Shown: positions 25,453-32,747 of the stretch, piece by piece
Numbering within the stretch: the first letter of the stretch is position 1
Layout: each line of letters starts with the position of its first letter
NCBI RefSeq assembly: GCF_963517015.1
Contig: NZ_CAUQDV010000001.1
Location: 2,610,001-2,674,000, forward strand
Length of the DNA: 64,000 bases
Source of the DNA: an uncultured Devosia sp.
GTDB taxonomy: Bacteria; Pseudomonadota; Alphaproteobacteria; Rhizobiales; Devosiaceae
Direction: 5' to 3'
The notes under the pieces: model-generated
The model's database searches: none
What the model was told of the DNA's origin: nothing
What the model saw: only the letters and a program-made list of their open reading frames with translations
Program-made: the position numbers and the translations under genes

Positions 25453-26445
25453 TCAGAGCTCGGACCGCGGCACTGAAATCTCGCAATAGAGGCCCCGATC
25501 GCGATATTCGAGGCGCGTGGTCGCGCCCAGATCATAGGTCAGGGTACGATCGATCACCTCGGTGCCAAAACCGCGGTGCTCGGGCTCGATGATGCCGTGC
25601 AGACCAGTTTCTTCCCAAATCAGATCGAGTGTATCCGGCCCCAATGACCAGGTCACCGAAAGCCGGCCCTCGGCCGCGCTGATGGCACCATATTTCATGG
25701 CATTGGTGGCTAGCTCGTGGATGGCCAGTCCAAGCCGTTCCGCGGCGCGCGGACGCAGCGACACGATGGGGCCGCCAATCGCCAGGGCATCGCCTTCGCG
25801 ACCTCCAAAAGCGCGAAGCTCTTCGGCCACGATCATCGCCAGATCGAGCCCGGCATGGGGATCGCGCGCGACGGCACTCTGTACGCGGAAAAAGGCTTCG
25901 AGCCGGCTGAGGAATTTCCCCTCGTAGTCTTCGACGGACTCCGAGCCCTCGGCGGATCGCCGCGCGATCAGGCGGATCACACCGAGGCTATTGCGCACCC
26001 GATGCTGCAATTCGGCGAGCAGCAGTTCCTGGTTGCGGCGCGCATCGACTTCGGCGCTGATGTCCTCGAAAACCACGCCAAGGATGGCGCTGCCCGTTTC
26101 CCCAATGCGCTGAATGCCGACGCGATAGTGCCGGGCCGTGTCTTCCAGAAAGATTTCGTAGTGCTCTGGCGTGCCGGTGGCGGCGACGCGTGCATGGGCC
26201 TGGAGCCATGACTGATCGGAATTGGGCAGCAGGGCACTGGCACTGCGGCCGACGACGTCGCTCAACCCACTCTGGCGTTCGAAGGAAGCGTTGACCTGGC
26301 GATAGATGACGTCGCTGGCCGTTCCATCGGGTGCTGTGACCAATTCGGCGATGGCCATGCCCTGTTCGAAATTTTCGAACAGCAGGCGGTATTGCTCACC
26401 CGGATCCAGCTGAGCCCGGCCGCTATGGTCTGGACGTTTCGACAA
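25453..26445 (-). CDS. PAS-domain HWE-family sensor histidine kinase
   Basis: A soluble 330-aa kinase with no membrane segment. A PAS domain (about 16-130) precedes the HWE phospho-acceptor box ELQHRVRNSLGVIRLIARRS. The ATP domain carries the family marks HELATNAMKYGA and LIWEETG and ends with HRGFGTEVIDRTL. HWE kinases of Alphaproteobacteria often sense light or feed the general stress response. The PAS shows no flavin-binding NCRFLQ motif, so it is not an obvious LOV sensor. The start is TTG at 26445 with GGAGGCGG upstream. No response regulator is adjacent, so it is an orphan. Confidence 0.87.
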   Translation of the reverse strand: MSKRPDHSGRAQLDPGEQYRLLFENFEQGMAIAELVTAPDGTASDVIYRQVNASFERQSGLSDVVGRSASALLPNSDQSWLQAHARVAATGTPEHYEIFLEDTARHYRVGIQRIGETGSAILGVVFEDISAEVDARRNQELLLAELQHRVRNSLGVIRLIARRSAEGSESVEDYEGKFLSRLEAFFRVQSAVARDPHAGLDLAMIVAEELRAFGGREGDALAIGGPIVSLRPRAAERLGLAIHELATNAMKYGAISAAEGRLSVTWSLGPDTLDLIWEETGLHGIIEPEHRGFGTEVIDRTLTYDLGATTRLEYRDRGLYCEISVPRSEL

Positions 26446-26627
26446 AGCCGCCTCCGCTCTGGTGGCTCAATACCAAACTCTGTAGGCGTGATACCAGTTC
26501 AATAAAACATGACTGCAATGCATCAAATGCTGCCATGACAGATTCGCGCTTCCCTAACCTGCGTTAGTTCATCCGGCGACGATCGCGCCTATGTTTCGTG
26601 ACTATCGAACCTGGGAGGGCGCGTCGC

Positions 26628-26894
26628 ATGGAACGGGAGTCAGTGGTCAGGGACGTGCAGGTTGAGCACGAAGGCATAACCCACACGGCAAGCTATTTCG
26701 TGGAAGACGGAATGATCCATGGACGGATCGGCGAGCGCAAGCTCCTCGCGCCTATTGGACCGGACAGTGCAGACCTGACGGTTCGGTCGCTTGTGTCAGA
26801 GCATTTGCAGGAGCGCAGTCGCCGGATGCGTCACAGCGACAACTGGAGCAGCGCCCTTCATCCCAGATTTCCCAAACTGCATACGGTCGACTAG
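26628..26894 (+). CDS. Conserved-looking small protein of unknown function
   Basis: An 88-aa protein that I do not recognise. It has an N-terminal beta-rich part (VRDVQVEHEGITHTASYFVEDGMIHGRIGERKLLAPIG) resembling short alphaproteobacterial proteins of unknown role, and a basic C-terminus. The ATG at 26628 is preferred over a GTG at 26598 because GGGAGGGC lies 7 nt upstream. It converges on an ArsR-type regulator gene 3 bp away. A CTAAC/GTTAG inverted repeat lies at 26554-26567 upstream. Confidence 0.65.
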   Translation: MERESVVRDVQVEHEGITHTASYFVEDGMIHGRIGERKLLAPIGPDSADLTVRSLVSEHLQERSRRMRHSDNWSSALHPRFPKLHTVD

Positions 26895-26897
26895 TGC

Positions 26898-27356
26898 TTA
26901 AAAGTCGAAGCCCATCTGCGAGATCGGCGCGACTGGCGGCGCTTCCTTGGGCGTCTTGAACAAGGGCTTTTCCACCTTCGGGGCCGGTTTTTCGGGGGCG
27001 GGCGCGGCGGCAATAACCGGCTTTGCGGCTGGCGGCTCTGGCAAGCGCTTCGCGGCTGCCTTGGCCGGCGCCTTTATTGGCTTGGCCGCAACAGTACTTT
27101 CCCGCATCTGCGCCAGCCATTCGGCCACGGGCTTCAGCTTTTCAGCATGGAGCGCGTAGCGATTCTCGCGGCCGGTCTTTTTTTCGCTGATCAGCTTGGC
27201 CTGCTTGAGCACGCGCAGGTGACGGGAGATGGCCGGACGGCTGATCTTGAAAGCGCCCGCCACGACATGCACCGGTTGCGGCCCCTCGCGAAGGATTTCG
27301 ACGATGCGGCAACGCGTTGGGTCGGCCAGGGCAACAAGAACGGCGATTGGGGGCAT
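26898..27356 (-). CDS. ArsR-family transcriptional regulator with long Ala/Pro/Lys tail
   Basis: Residues 1-85 are a compact ArsR/SmtB winged helix (LADPTRCRIVEILREGPQPVHVVAGAF, then the recognition region ISRPAISRHLRVLKQAKLI and RENRYAL). The usual metal-binding cysteine motif (ELCVCDL) is absent, so it belongs to the non-metal, toxin- or metabolite-related branch. From about residue 90 the protein becomes a low-complexity tail rich in Ala, Pro and Lys, ending ISQMGFDF. The tail doubles the normal 95-110 aa length. Its target is unknown. Confidence 0.83.
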   Translation of the reverse strand: MPPIAVLVALADPTRCRIVEILREGPQPVHVVAGAFKISRPAISRHLRVLKQAKLISEKKTGRENRYALHAEKLKPVAEWLAQMRESTVAAKPIKAPAKAAAKRLPEPPAAKPVIAAAPAPEKPAPKVEKPLFKTPKEAPPVAPISQMGFDF

Positions 27357-27535
27357 GCTGGGTTTCCGAGTGTCAAACCGCAGTAGTAACGACCGAGTTA
27401 CAGGTCAAGCGTGGTGCCCTGTGCCATCCTCGTTATTCACTATTTGCAGTGCCCTGCCCTTGTTTGTGACACGCAGATGACGTTTTCTCTATTTCTTAAC
27501 GGTAACAATCTGGCTCCCTGATGGAGCCAAGGGGT

Positions 27536-28228
27536 ATGATGGACTTGCAGCAGAGCCAGAGTTTTTACGCGTGGTGGAGCGGTCGCCAGCGGCCCTATAC
27601 CAAAGCTGAAATTCTGGCCGATGGCGCCATCCACATCCTGGGCCTGGTGGGGGCCATTGCGGCGGGGTCGATCCTGCTCACATTCGCCCTGTTCGAGACT
27701 GCCCCGGAAGCAGTGCCGGCGCTGTCGATCTACATCGGCACGCTTGTGGTCCTACTGAGCTGTTCGATGGCCTTCAACATGTATCCGGTGTCCCGCACCA
27801 AGATGTGGCTGGCGCGGCTGGATCAGGCGGCAATCTTTCTGTTCATCGCTGGCAGCTACACGCCGTTCCTCTCGGTCATCAGCGACACGACGTCGGGCGC
27901 GCTGCTGATGAGTTTTGTCTGGGGCGCTTCGCTGGTTGGGGTCGGGCTCAAGCTGGTCATGCCGCGCCGCTCCAGCAAGCTCGCCATCCCGCTCTACATG
28001 GCCATTGGCTGGAGCGGCATCCTGGTGTTTCAGTCACTGGCCGAGCAACTGCCGGAATCGACCATGTGGCTGATCCTGGCGGGCGGGATCACCTATTCGC
28101 TCGGGGTCATCTTCCATCTCTGGGATACGCTGAAATTCCAGAATGTGCTCTGGCATGTGTTCGTGGTTGCCGGCGCCAGCCTGCACCTGTGGGCCGTGAT
28201 CGACTGCATGGTCGTGCACCGGCTGTAA
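27536..28228 (+). CDS. Hemolysin III / PAQR-family membrane protein
   Basis: A seven-segment integral membrane protein of about 230 aa. It has the family marks near the N-terminus (AEILADGAIHILGLVGA), the central LDQAAIFLFIAGSYTPF, and the C-terminal FHLWDTLKFQNVLWHVFVVAGASLHLW, whose histidines and aspartates form the zinc site known from the ceramidase/PAQR superfamily. Function in bacteria is unclear; membrane homeostasis is likely. Starts at 27521, 27536 and 27539 are in frame; AAGGGG directly upstream favours the last two. Confidence 0.87.
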   Translation: MMDLQQSQSFYAWWSGRQRPYTKAEILADGAIHILGLVGAIAAGSILLTFALFETAPEAVPALSIYIGTLVVLLSCSMAFNMYPVSRTKMWLARLDQAAIFLFIAGSYTPFLSVISDTTSGALLMSFVWGASLVGVGLKLVMPRRSSKLAIPLYMAIGWSGILVFQSLAEQLPESTMWLILAGGITYSLGVIFHLWDTLKFQNVLWHVFVVAGASLHLWAVIDCMVVHRL

Positions 28229-28235
28229 GGCTGGA

Positions 28236-28715
28236 TCAGCCGGCGGGTGCGGCCACGCGATCATGTTCCAGGGTGTCGCCGGCCTTGAGGCCGATTTCCT
28301 CGGAGCGACCGCCGGGGATTTCGAGCACGAATTGCACCGGGCCATCCGATGGAATACCGGTCACGTCATGGGGGCGTGCATTGACGTGAATGTTGCTGAT
28401 CACGCCATCGGCGCCGACAAAGATCATGTCGAGCGGGATGAGGGTGTTCATCATCCAGAAGGAGACTGGGCGCTCTTCCTTGAAGTCGAACAGCATGCCG
28501 GCGTCATCGGCCAGGTCAGTAACATACATCAGGCCCCTGGCCCGGGATTCGGCGGTGTCGACGACCTCGACATTGAACGTGTAGTCGCCGGTTTCCGAAT
28601 GCAGCACCAGCTTGCTTTCGTCGGCCATGGCGGTTGTCGCCAGCAGCGCGGCGACAGCAAGTGCACCACCGGCACGACGGAGCACCGGAGCGAAGCCATG
28701 GGCGAAATGCATCAT
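28236..28715 (-). CDS. DUF192 domain secreted protein
   Basis: A 159-aa protein with an N-terminal signal sequence (GALAVAALLATTAMA) and a DUF192 domain: FNVEVVDTAESRARGLMYVTDLADDAGMLFDF, VSFWMMNTLIPLDMIFVGADGVI and the C-terminal FVLEIPGGRSEEIGLKAGD. DUF192 proteins are small periplasmic or extracellular barrels of unknown function. The ATG at 28715 has AGGAAAATC upstream and the gene starts 10 bp after the cold-shock gene, so the two are cotranscribed. That pairing is common in rhizobia-related genomes. Confidence 0.86.
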   Translation of the reverse strand: MMHFAHGFAPVLRRAGGALAVAALLATTAMADESKLVLHSETGDYTFNVEVVDTAESRARGLMYVTDLADDAGMLFDFKEERPVSFWMMNTLIPLDMIFVGADGVISNIHVNARPHDVTGIPSDGPVQFVLEIPGGRSEEIGLKAGDTLEHDRVAAPAG

Positions 28716-28725
28716 ATTGATTTTC

Positions 28726-29334
28726 CTAGTGGGAGGACGGCGCGTCGCCCCAACCATCGGGCCGGATTTCGGCGACCATAAGGCCCTTGGGGCCATTGCC
28801 ATAGCGGACCAGCACATACTGGCCGGGGCGCAATTCGGTGATGCCGAAGCGGCGCAGGGTTTCCATATGGACGAAGACATCGGGCGTGCCCTCGCCTGCC
28901 GAGAGGAAGCCGAAGCCACGAATGCGGTTGAACCACTTCACCTCCAGGCGAACCATGCCCGAGGTCGGCTCCACCACGACATGGGTGCGCGGCGCGGCCA
29001 TCTGGGCCGGGTGGCGGGCCGTGGATTCGTCCATGGAGACAACGCGGAACGCCTGCAGGCCACCCGGACGGTTGAGCGCTTCGACCACGATGCGCGCGCC
29101 CTCATAGGCCGTCTGGTAGCCGTCACGGCGCAGGCAGGTCACATGCAGCAGGACGTCAGCCATGCCATTGTCAGGTACGATGAAACCGAAACCCTTACCG
29201 GCATCGAACCATTTGATGGCGCCAGACACTTCGATCGTATCCAGCGCATGATCGCCGGACGCGATATCGGGCCGCTGCGCGTCAGCAGACGCAGCAGCTG
29301 CCTCATCGTGATCGCCAGTGAACTTGGCCCCCAT
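28726..29334 (-). CDS. Tandem cold-shock-domain protein
   Basis: A 202-aa cytoplasmic protein with two cold-shock domains. The first (about 36-100) is GAIKWFDAGKGFGFIVPDNGMADVLLHV, and the second (about 128-195) is EVKWFNRIRGFGFLSAGEGTPDVFVHM. RNP-1-like motifs are KGFGFI and RGFGFL. Such two-domain proteins bind single-stranded RNA or DNA and are typical of Alphaproteobacteria. The N-terminal 35 residues are acidic and probably disordered. It is the first gene of a unit with DUF192. Confidence 0.9.
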   Translation of the reverse strand: MGAKFTGDHDEAAAASADAQRPDIASGDHALDTIEVSGAIKWFDAGKGFGFIVPDNGMADVLLHVTCLRRDGYQTAYEGARIVVEALNRPGGLQAFRVVSMDESTARHPAQMAAPRTHVVVEPTSGMVRLEVKWFNRIRGFGFLSAGEGTPDVFVHMETLRRFGITELRPGQYVLVRYGNGPKGLMVAEIRPDGWGDAPSSH

Positions 29335-29499
29335 GGTCCCAAAAGCCCTTTTTTACTCGCCCCGCCGCCGCGAGGTACTCCACAAGACACAATTCACACT
29401 CTGGCCGATTCAAAGGCAATTGTTAAGACTTTGTTTGGAATTGCCGCAATGGTCTGTGATTGCTAGGCCGGCAAGGCGAAATATCCAAGGAGAATGCCC

Positions 29500-29916
29500 A
29501 TGAAATACCTGCACACCATGGTTCGCGTGACCAATGTCGAGGAGAGCCTGCGATTCTACTGCGAGGGTCTTGGCCTTGAAGAAGTGCGCCGCCGCGAAAG
29601 CGAAAAAGGCCGCTTCACGCTGATTTTCCTCAAGGCGCCGGGCGATGAAGGCGGTGAGGTCGAGCTGACCTATAACTGGGACCCGGAGGAATACACCGGC
29701 GGCCGCAATTTCGGGCACCTCGCCTATCGCGTGCAGGATATCTACAAGCTCTGCCAGCATTTGAGCGATATGGGCGTGGTCATCAACCGCCCTCCCCGCG
29801 ACGGTCACATGGCCTTCGTGCGCTCACCGGACGGCATTTCGATCGAGCTGATCCAGGATGGCACGCTCGATCCGCAGGAGCCCTGGCTCTCCATGCCCAA
29901 TACCGGCGCCTGGTAA
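29500..29916 (+). CDS. gloA: Lactoylglutathione lyase (glyoxalase I)
   Basis: A 138-aa glyoxalase I, which isomerises the hemithioacetal of methylglyoxal and glutathione. It has the family start MKYLHTMVRV, the FYCEGLGLEEVRR block and the second-half ligands in FGHLAYRVQDIYKLCQHL and SPDGISIELIQ. The length fits the short, Ni-type bacterial enzyme. The ATG at 29500 is chosen because AAGGAG lies 7 nt upstream; an ATG at 29494 is in frame but too close. Confidence 0.94.
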   Translation: MKYLHTMVRVTNVEESLRFYCEGLGLEEVRRRESEKGRFTLIFLKAPGDEGGEVELTYNWDPEEYTGGRNFGHLAYRVQDIYKLCQHLSDMGVVINRPPRDGHMAFVRSPDGISIELIQDGTLDPQEPWLSMPNTGAW

Positions 29917-29926
29917 CAGGTAACGC

Positions 29927-29962
29927 TTCGCTAACCGTAGTGCTTAGCCTGCGGTTAGCGAA
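29927..29962. terminator. 11-bp inverted repeat after gloA
   Basis: TTCGCTAACCG (29927-29937) and CGGTTAGCGAA (29952-29962) form a perfect stem around a 14-nt loop, beginning 10 bp after the gloA stop. It is followed by ACCGATCGTATTTT, a short U-run at some distance. It is probably a terminator; the long loop also allows a protein-binding inverted repeat for the next gene. Confidence 0.55.
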
Positions 29963-30038
29963 ACCGATCGTATTTTAATGGCTTCACAGAAGGGACCATT
30001 GTCTGTTGCAAAATTGCAGCAGCGGTCATCCGGAAGCC

Positions 30039-30515
30039 ATGAAGACCCCGCTCCGCTCCATTGCCGCCATTCTCGTCTGCGCCCTGTCGCTGGCCGCCTG
30101 CATGCCCATGGCCATGTTTGCCAGCAGCGGTGGCTCTGCCTATTCCGGCAAACGCAACGACTGGGGCACCTATGTGTCGAGCCGGGAGGTCAATGCGCTG
30201 TGCCTGTCGCCGAAGCTGCGATTCCTGATCTGGGAATTTGAAGGCCAGTTCGGGCGCAAGGTCATCATGAATTCAGGCTATCGTGACGGCCAGCACAATG
30301 CGGCAGCCGGTGGCGCCGACAATTCCTACCACACCAAATGCATGGCGGCCGATTTCTACATCCCCGGTGTCAGCAAGCAGGAGTTGATTGCCTTTGCCAT
30401 CCAGCGCTCCAGCGCTGGCGGCGTGGGCTGCTATCCGGGCCGCCAGTTCATCCATGTGGACGTGCGCGACCGGCCGCGCGGCTATAATCGTCCCGTCACT
30501 TTCTCGGGCTGTTGA
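30039..30515 (+). CDS. Lipoprotein of the peptidase M15 (YcbK/DUF882-like) family
   Basis: A 158-aa protein with a lipoprotein signal (lipobox LAAC near residue 21) followed by an M15-type zinc-peptidase fold: VIMNSGYRDGQHN, SYHTKCMAADFYIPG and FIHVDVRDRPRGY, which supply His, Asp and His ligands. Family members are D-Ala-D-Ala carboxypeptidases or L,D-type peptidoglycan trimming enzymes. It would be anchored in the outer membrane or in the inner-membrane outer leaflet. The ATG at 30039 starts the signal peptide; a TTG at 30006 is in frame but unlikely. Confidence 0.85.
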   Translation: MKTPLRSIAAILVCALSLAACMPMAMFASSGGSAYSGKRNDWGTYVSSREVNALCLSPKLRFLIWEFEGQFGRKVIMNSGYRDGQHNAAAGGADNSYHTKCMAADFYIPGVSKQELIAFAIQRSSAGGVGCYPGRQFIHVDVRDRPRGYNRPVTFSGC

Positions 30516-30590
30516 AAAAGTTTAGCCATTTGTCACAAGGGGGTTGCGCGGATCAAATCACCCCTCTATACGACCCTCACCAGCGCTTAG

Positions 30591-30665
30591 GCGCCCTTCG
30601 TCTATCGGTTAGGACGGCACCCTTTCACGGTGCAGAGAGGGGTTCGATTCCCCTAGGGCGTACCA
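30591..30665 (+). tRNA. tRNA-Glu (UUC)
   Basis: A 75-nt cloverleaf with CCA: 5' GCGCCCT and 3' AGGGCGT, D-arm GTCTATCGGTTAGGAC, anticodon loop CTTTCAC (TTC) and T-arm GGGGTTCGATTCCCC. It precedes a second tRNA-Glu by 47 bp. Confidence 0.95.
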
Positions 30666-30712
30666 TTCCTTCCTTTTTGGAAGTGAGTTATAGTGCTGGA
30701 ATTCCTAGGTCC

Positions 30713-30787
30713 GCGCCCATCGTCTATCGGTCAGGACGGCACCCTCTCACGGTGCAGAGCGGGGTTCGATTCCCCGTGGGCGTACCA
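30713..30787 (+). tRNA. tRNA-Glu (CUC)
   Basis: Nearly identical to the preceding tRNA, but with anticodon CTC in loop CTCTCAC, acceptor GCGCCCA/TGGGCGT and GC-richer T-arm CGGGGTTCGATTCCCCG. It probably arose by tandem duplication and anticodon change. The two tRNAs fill the 391-bp gap between 30516 and 30906; bases 30788-30906 show no gene. Confidence 0.95.
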
Positions 30788-30906
30788 GGACCTCACTCTC
30801 TCAAATTGATGAATTTGCCGGTCAGATAATTCTGTTCGTGTGCCCGTACGCAAAGACAGGACCTCTTTGTGGGCGTAAAACCGTTCCGCGCGGTTTGTAG
30901 CGCCGA

Positions 30907-31293
30907 ATGCAGGTGACGCCGATTCTTCGTCCGCTCTATTTCATTGCCGGTATCGCCCTGGTCGTCATCGGCATCGTGGGCATATTCGTTCCACTGCTGC
31001 CGACGACCGGACCATTGATCTTGGCAGCATGGTGTTTTGCGCGATCGTCCAAGCGGGCGGAAGCCTGGCTGGTGAACCATGCCCTGTTCGGGCCTCCTAT
31101 CGTCGCTTGGCGGCAAAATGGCGCCATTGCGCGCAAGCACAAGCTGATGTCCTTAGCGGGAATGAGTGTGGGGCTGGTGGTGTTTGTCGTCACGGCAAGG
31201 CCGGCGCTGTGGCTGGGTCTGCTGGTGGCGGCAACGCTGGTTGGGTGTGCAGTGTTTGTGTGGACGCGGCCGGAGCCGGGTCAGGACTCGTAG
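30907..31293 (+). CDS. DUF454 (YbaN-like) inner-membrane protein
   Basis: A 128-aa protein with three or four hydrophobic segments. It carries the DUF454 start GIALVVIGIVGIFVPLLPTTGPLILAAWCFARSSKRAEAWL followed by GPPIVAWRQNGAIARKHKL. The function of the family is unknown. Its last 13 bases overlap the end of the convergent toxin gene, so the two transcripts are antisense at their 3' ends. Confidence 0.86.
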   Translation: MQVTPILRPLYFIAGIALVVIGIVGIFVPLLPTTGPLILAAWCFARSSKRAEAWLVNHALFGPPIVAWRQNGAIARKHKLMSLAGMSVGLVVFVVTARPALWLGLLVAATLVGCAVFVWTRPEPGQDS

Positions 31294-31592
31294 TCAGGAT
31301 CGTCGCTCGACGTAGAAAGCGGCGTATTGATCGAACTGGAAACGCCCACAATCCATAGCTCGCCGTCTTCGATCATGTAGTTGATGCGATAGCCGTGGCG
31401 GATCAGTCGGCGCATTCCAGTTACTGCGAACTCTTCGTCTGGCGAACCTGCTGCGGAGAAGGACGCCAGGTCACGCGCTGCTGTTCGCATCCGTGCTAGA
31501 AACGTCGCGGCGGCCTGCGGGCTGTGCTGCCGGAGATAAGTCGATTCTTGTTTGATGTAGTCGCCTGCCTCTGGTGCAAAGCGAACACGCAT
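31281..31592 (-). CDS. ParE/RelE-type toxin of a type II toxin-antitoxin pair
   Basis: A 103-aa protein of the ParE/RelE superfamily: RVRFAPEAGDYIKQESTYLRQHSPQAAATFLARMRTAA at the N-terminus, then MRRLIRHGYRINYMIEDGELWIVGV, the beta-strand core that forms the ParE hydrophobic face. It lacks an obvious RelE catalytic RKR set, so a ParE-like gyrase poison is more likely than an mRNA endonuclease. The ATG at 31592 overlaps the antitoxin stop (TGATG); a GTG one codon upstream is also possible. A 20-residue acidic C-terminal extension is present. Confidence 0.84.
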   Translation of the reverse strand: MRVRFAPEAGDYIKQESTYLRQHSPQAAATFLARMRTAARDLASFSAAGSPDEEFAVTGMRRLIRHGYRINYMIEDGELWIVGVSSSINTPLSTSSDDPDYES

Positions 31593-31852
31593 CACGCAAC
31601 CTTGTTTCGGATAATTTCCTCAACTTCGGCAAACAGATCTTCAGCCAGATACGACTTGCCGGCTCTAATGTCGTCGCGCCCCTTGACTGCAGTGAGTACC
31701 TCGGCGCCTTCCCCAGCCAGATAGAGCCGCATGGCGCGGACCATGATCCAGCTCCTCGTGCGATCGGAGGCCGTCGCGATCCGCTCGATTTCGGCAAGTA
31801 CATCAATCGGCAGGCGCAGCGTAATGGGATCGGACAGTTCGGGCTTGCTCAT
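31592..31852 (-). CDS. Ribbon-helix-helix antitoxin (ParD/CopG type)
   Basis: An 86-aa protein with an N-terminal ribbon-helix-helix DNA-binding domain (DPITLRLPIDVLAEIERIATASDRTRSWIMVRAM) and a C-terminal acidic helix (SYLAEDLFAEVEEIIRNKVA) that would wrap the toxin. It precedes and is coupled to the toxin gene. The ATG has GGAGGAAGCC upstream. The palindrome TTGTATTACAA at 31878-31888 is a plausible autoregulatory operator. Confidence 0.86.
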   Translation of the reverse strand: MSKPELSDPITLRLPIDVLAEIERIATASDRTRSWIMVRAMRLYLAGEGAEVLTAVKGRDDIRAGKSYLAEDLFAEVEEIIRNKVA

Positions 31853-31877
31853 GGCTTCCTCCGTTACAGAGACTACC

Positions 31878-31888
31878 TTGTATTACAA
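31878..31888 (-). promoter_or_regulatory. Candidate autoregulatory operator of the toxin-antitoxin pair
   Basis: A perfect palindrome, TTGTA-T-TACAA, sits 26 bp upstream of the antitoxin ATG, where a repressor of this class usually binds. It overlaps a possible -10 (TGTAATACA on the minus strand). Confidence 0.45.
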
Positions 31889-31906
31889 AACCAAACTGCC
31901 GTCCAA

Positions 31907-32728
31907 TCAGGCGCTGACGCTTGCCGCTGCGCCGACGTGATGGCGGCCGATGGGCACGATCATCGGCGTGTCGGATATGGGATCAAACACGATGCGCGAG
32001 GCCATGCCAAAGACATTGGCGACGACTTCCTCGGTGATTACGTCGGACGGCCTGCCCTCGGCGACGAGATGTCCGGCTTTCATGGCCACGATGTGGTCGG
32101 CGTAGCGGCAGGCGAGGTTGAGGTCGTGGAGGACGACGACGACGGTGCGCCCGTTATGCTTGACCAGGTCCGTCAGCAAGTCGAGCACCTCGACCTGGTG
32201 GTTGATGTCGAGGAAAGTGGTCGGCTCGTCGAGCAGCAGCAAGTCGGTCTGCTGGGCGAGTGCCATGGCGATCCAGACGCGCTGGCGCTGGCCGCCGGAG
32301 AGTTCGTCCACGGGCCTGTCGGCGATTTCAAGCGTGTCGGTGGCGCGCAGGGCTTCGGCAACGGCTTCGTCGTCCTCGGGCGTCCAGCGGCGGAACCAGC
32401 CCTGATGGGGATAGCGTCCGCGGCCGACGAGATCGGAAACGACAATGGCGTCGGGCGCGATCGGCGATTGCGGCAGGACGCCCAGGATGGTCGCCACTTC
32501 GCGGGTCGACATCTGGTGGATGGGCTTGCCGTCGAGATAGACGGCACCTCGCGTTGGCGACAGCAGGCGAGCCAGGCCGCGCAGCACGGTGGACTTGCCA
32601 CAGGCATTGGCGCCGACGATGACGGTGAGCTTGCCGGGCGGGATAGTCAGGTTGAGATCATCGACGACCTTGCGCTCGCCATAACCAAGATCCATTCCGG
32701 CGGCGAGCAACTGGTGATTGACGCTCAT
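31907..32728 (-). CDS. Fe(III)-siderophore ABC transporter ATPase (FecE/FepC class)
   Basis: A 273-aa ATPase with Walker A GANACGKST (39-47; the Asn-Ala-Cys variant typical of iron/siderophore and B12 systems), signature LSGGQRQRVWIAMALAQQ (143-160) and Walker B DE at 167-168 (LLLLDEPTTFLDI). The C-terminal VFGMASRIVFDPISDTPMIVPIGR is the usual FecE-family ending. The ATG at 32728 has GGAG upstream. It is the last gene of the four-gene operon and lies 19 bp after the permease. Confidence 0.93.
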   Translation of the reverse strand: MSVNHQLLAAGMDLGYGERKVVDDLNLTIPPGKLTVIVGANACGKSTVLRGLARLLSPTRGAVYLDGKPIHQMSTREVATILGVLPQSPIAPDAIVVSDLVGRGRYPHQGWFRRWTPEDDEAVAEALRATDTLEIADRPVDELSGGQRQRVWIAMALAQQTDLLLLDEPTTFLDINHQVEVLDLLTDLVKHNGRTVVVVLHDLNLACRYADHIVAMKAGHLVAEGRPSDVITEEVVANVFGMASRIVFDPISDTPMIVPIGRHHVGAAASVSA

Positions 32729-32747
32729 GGGTAACTCCAGTCCAAGT

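Noticed and set aside
26898..27326. Sliding-clamp-binding motif at the ArsR C-terminus (QMGFDF)
   Set aside because: It does not satisfy the QL(S/D)LF consensus and there is no replication context.
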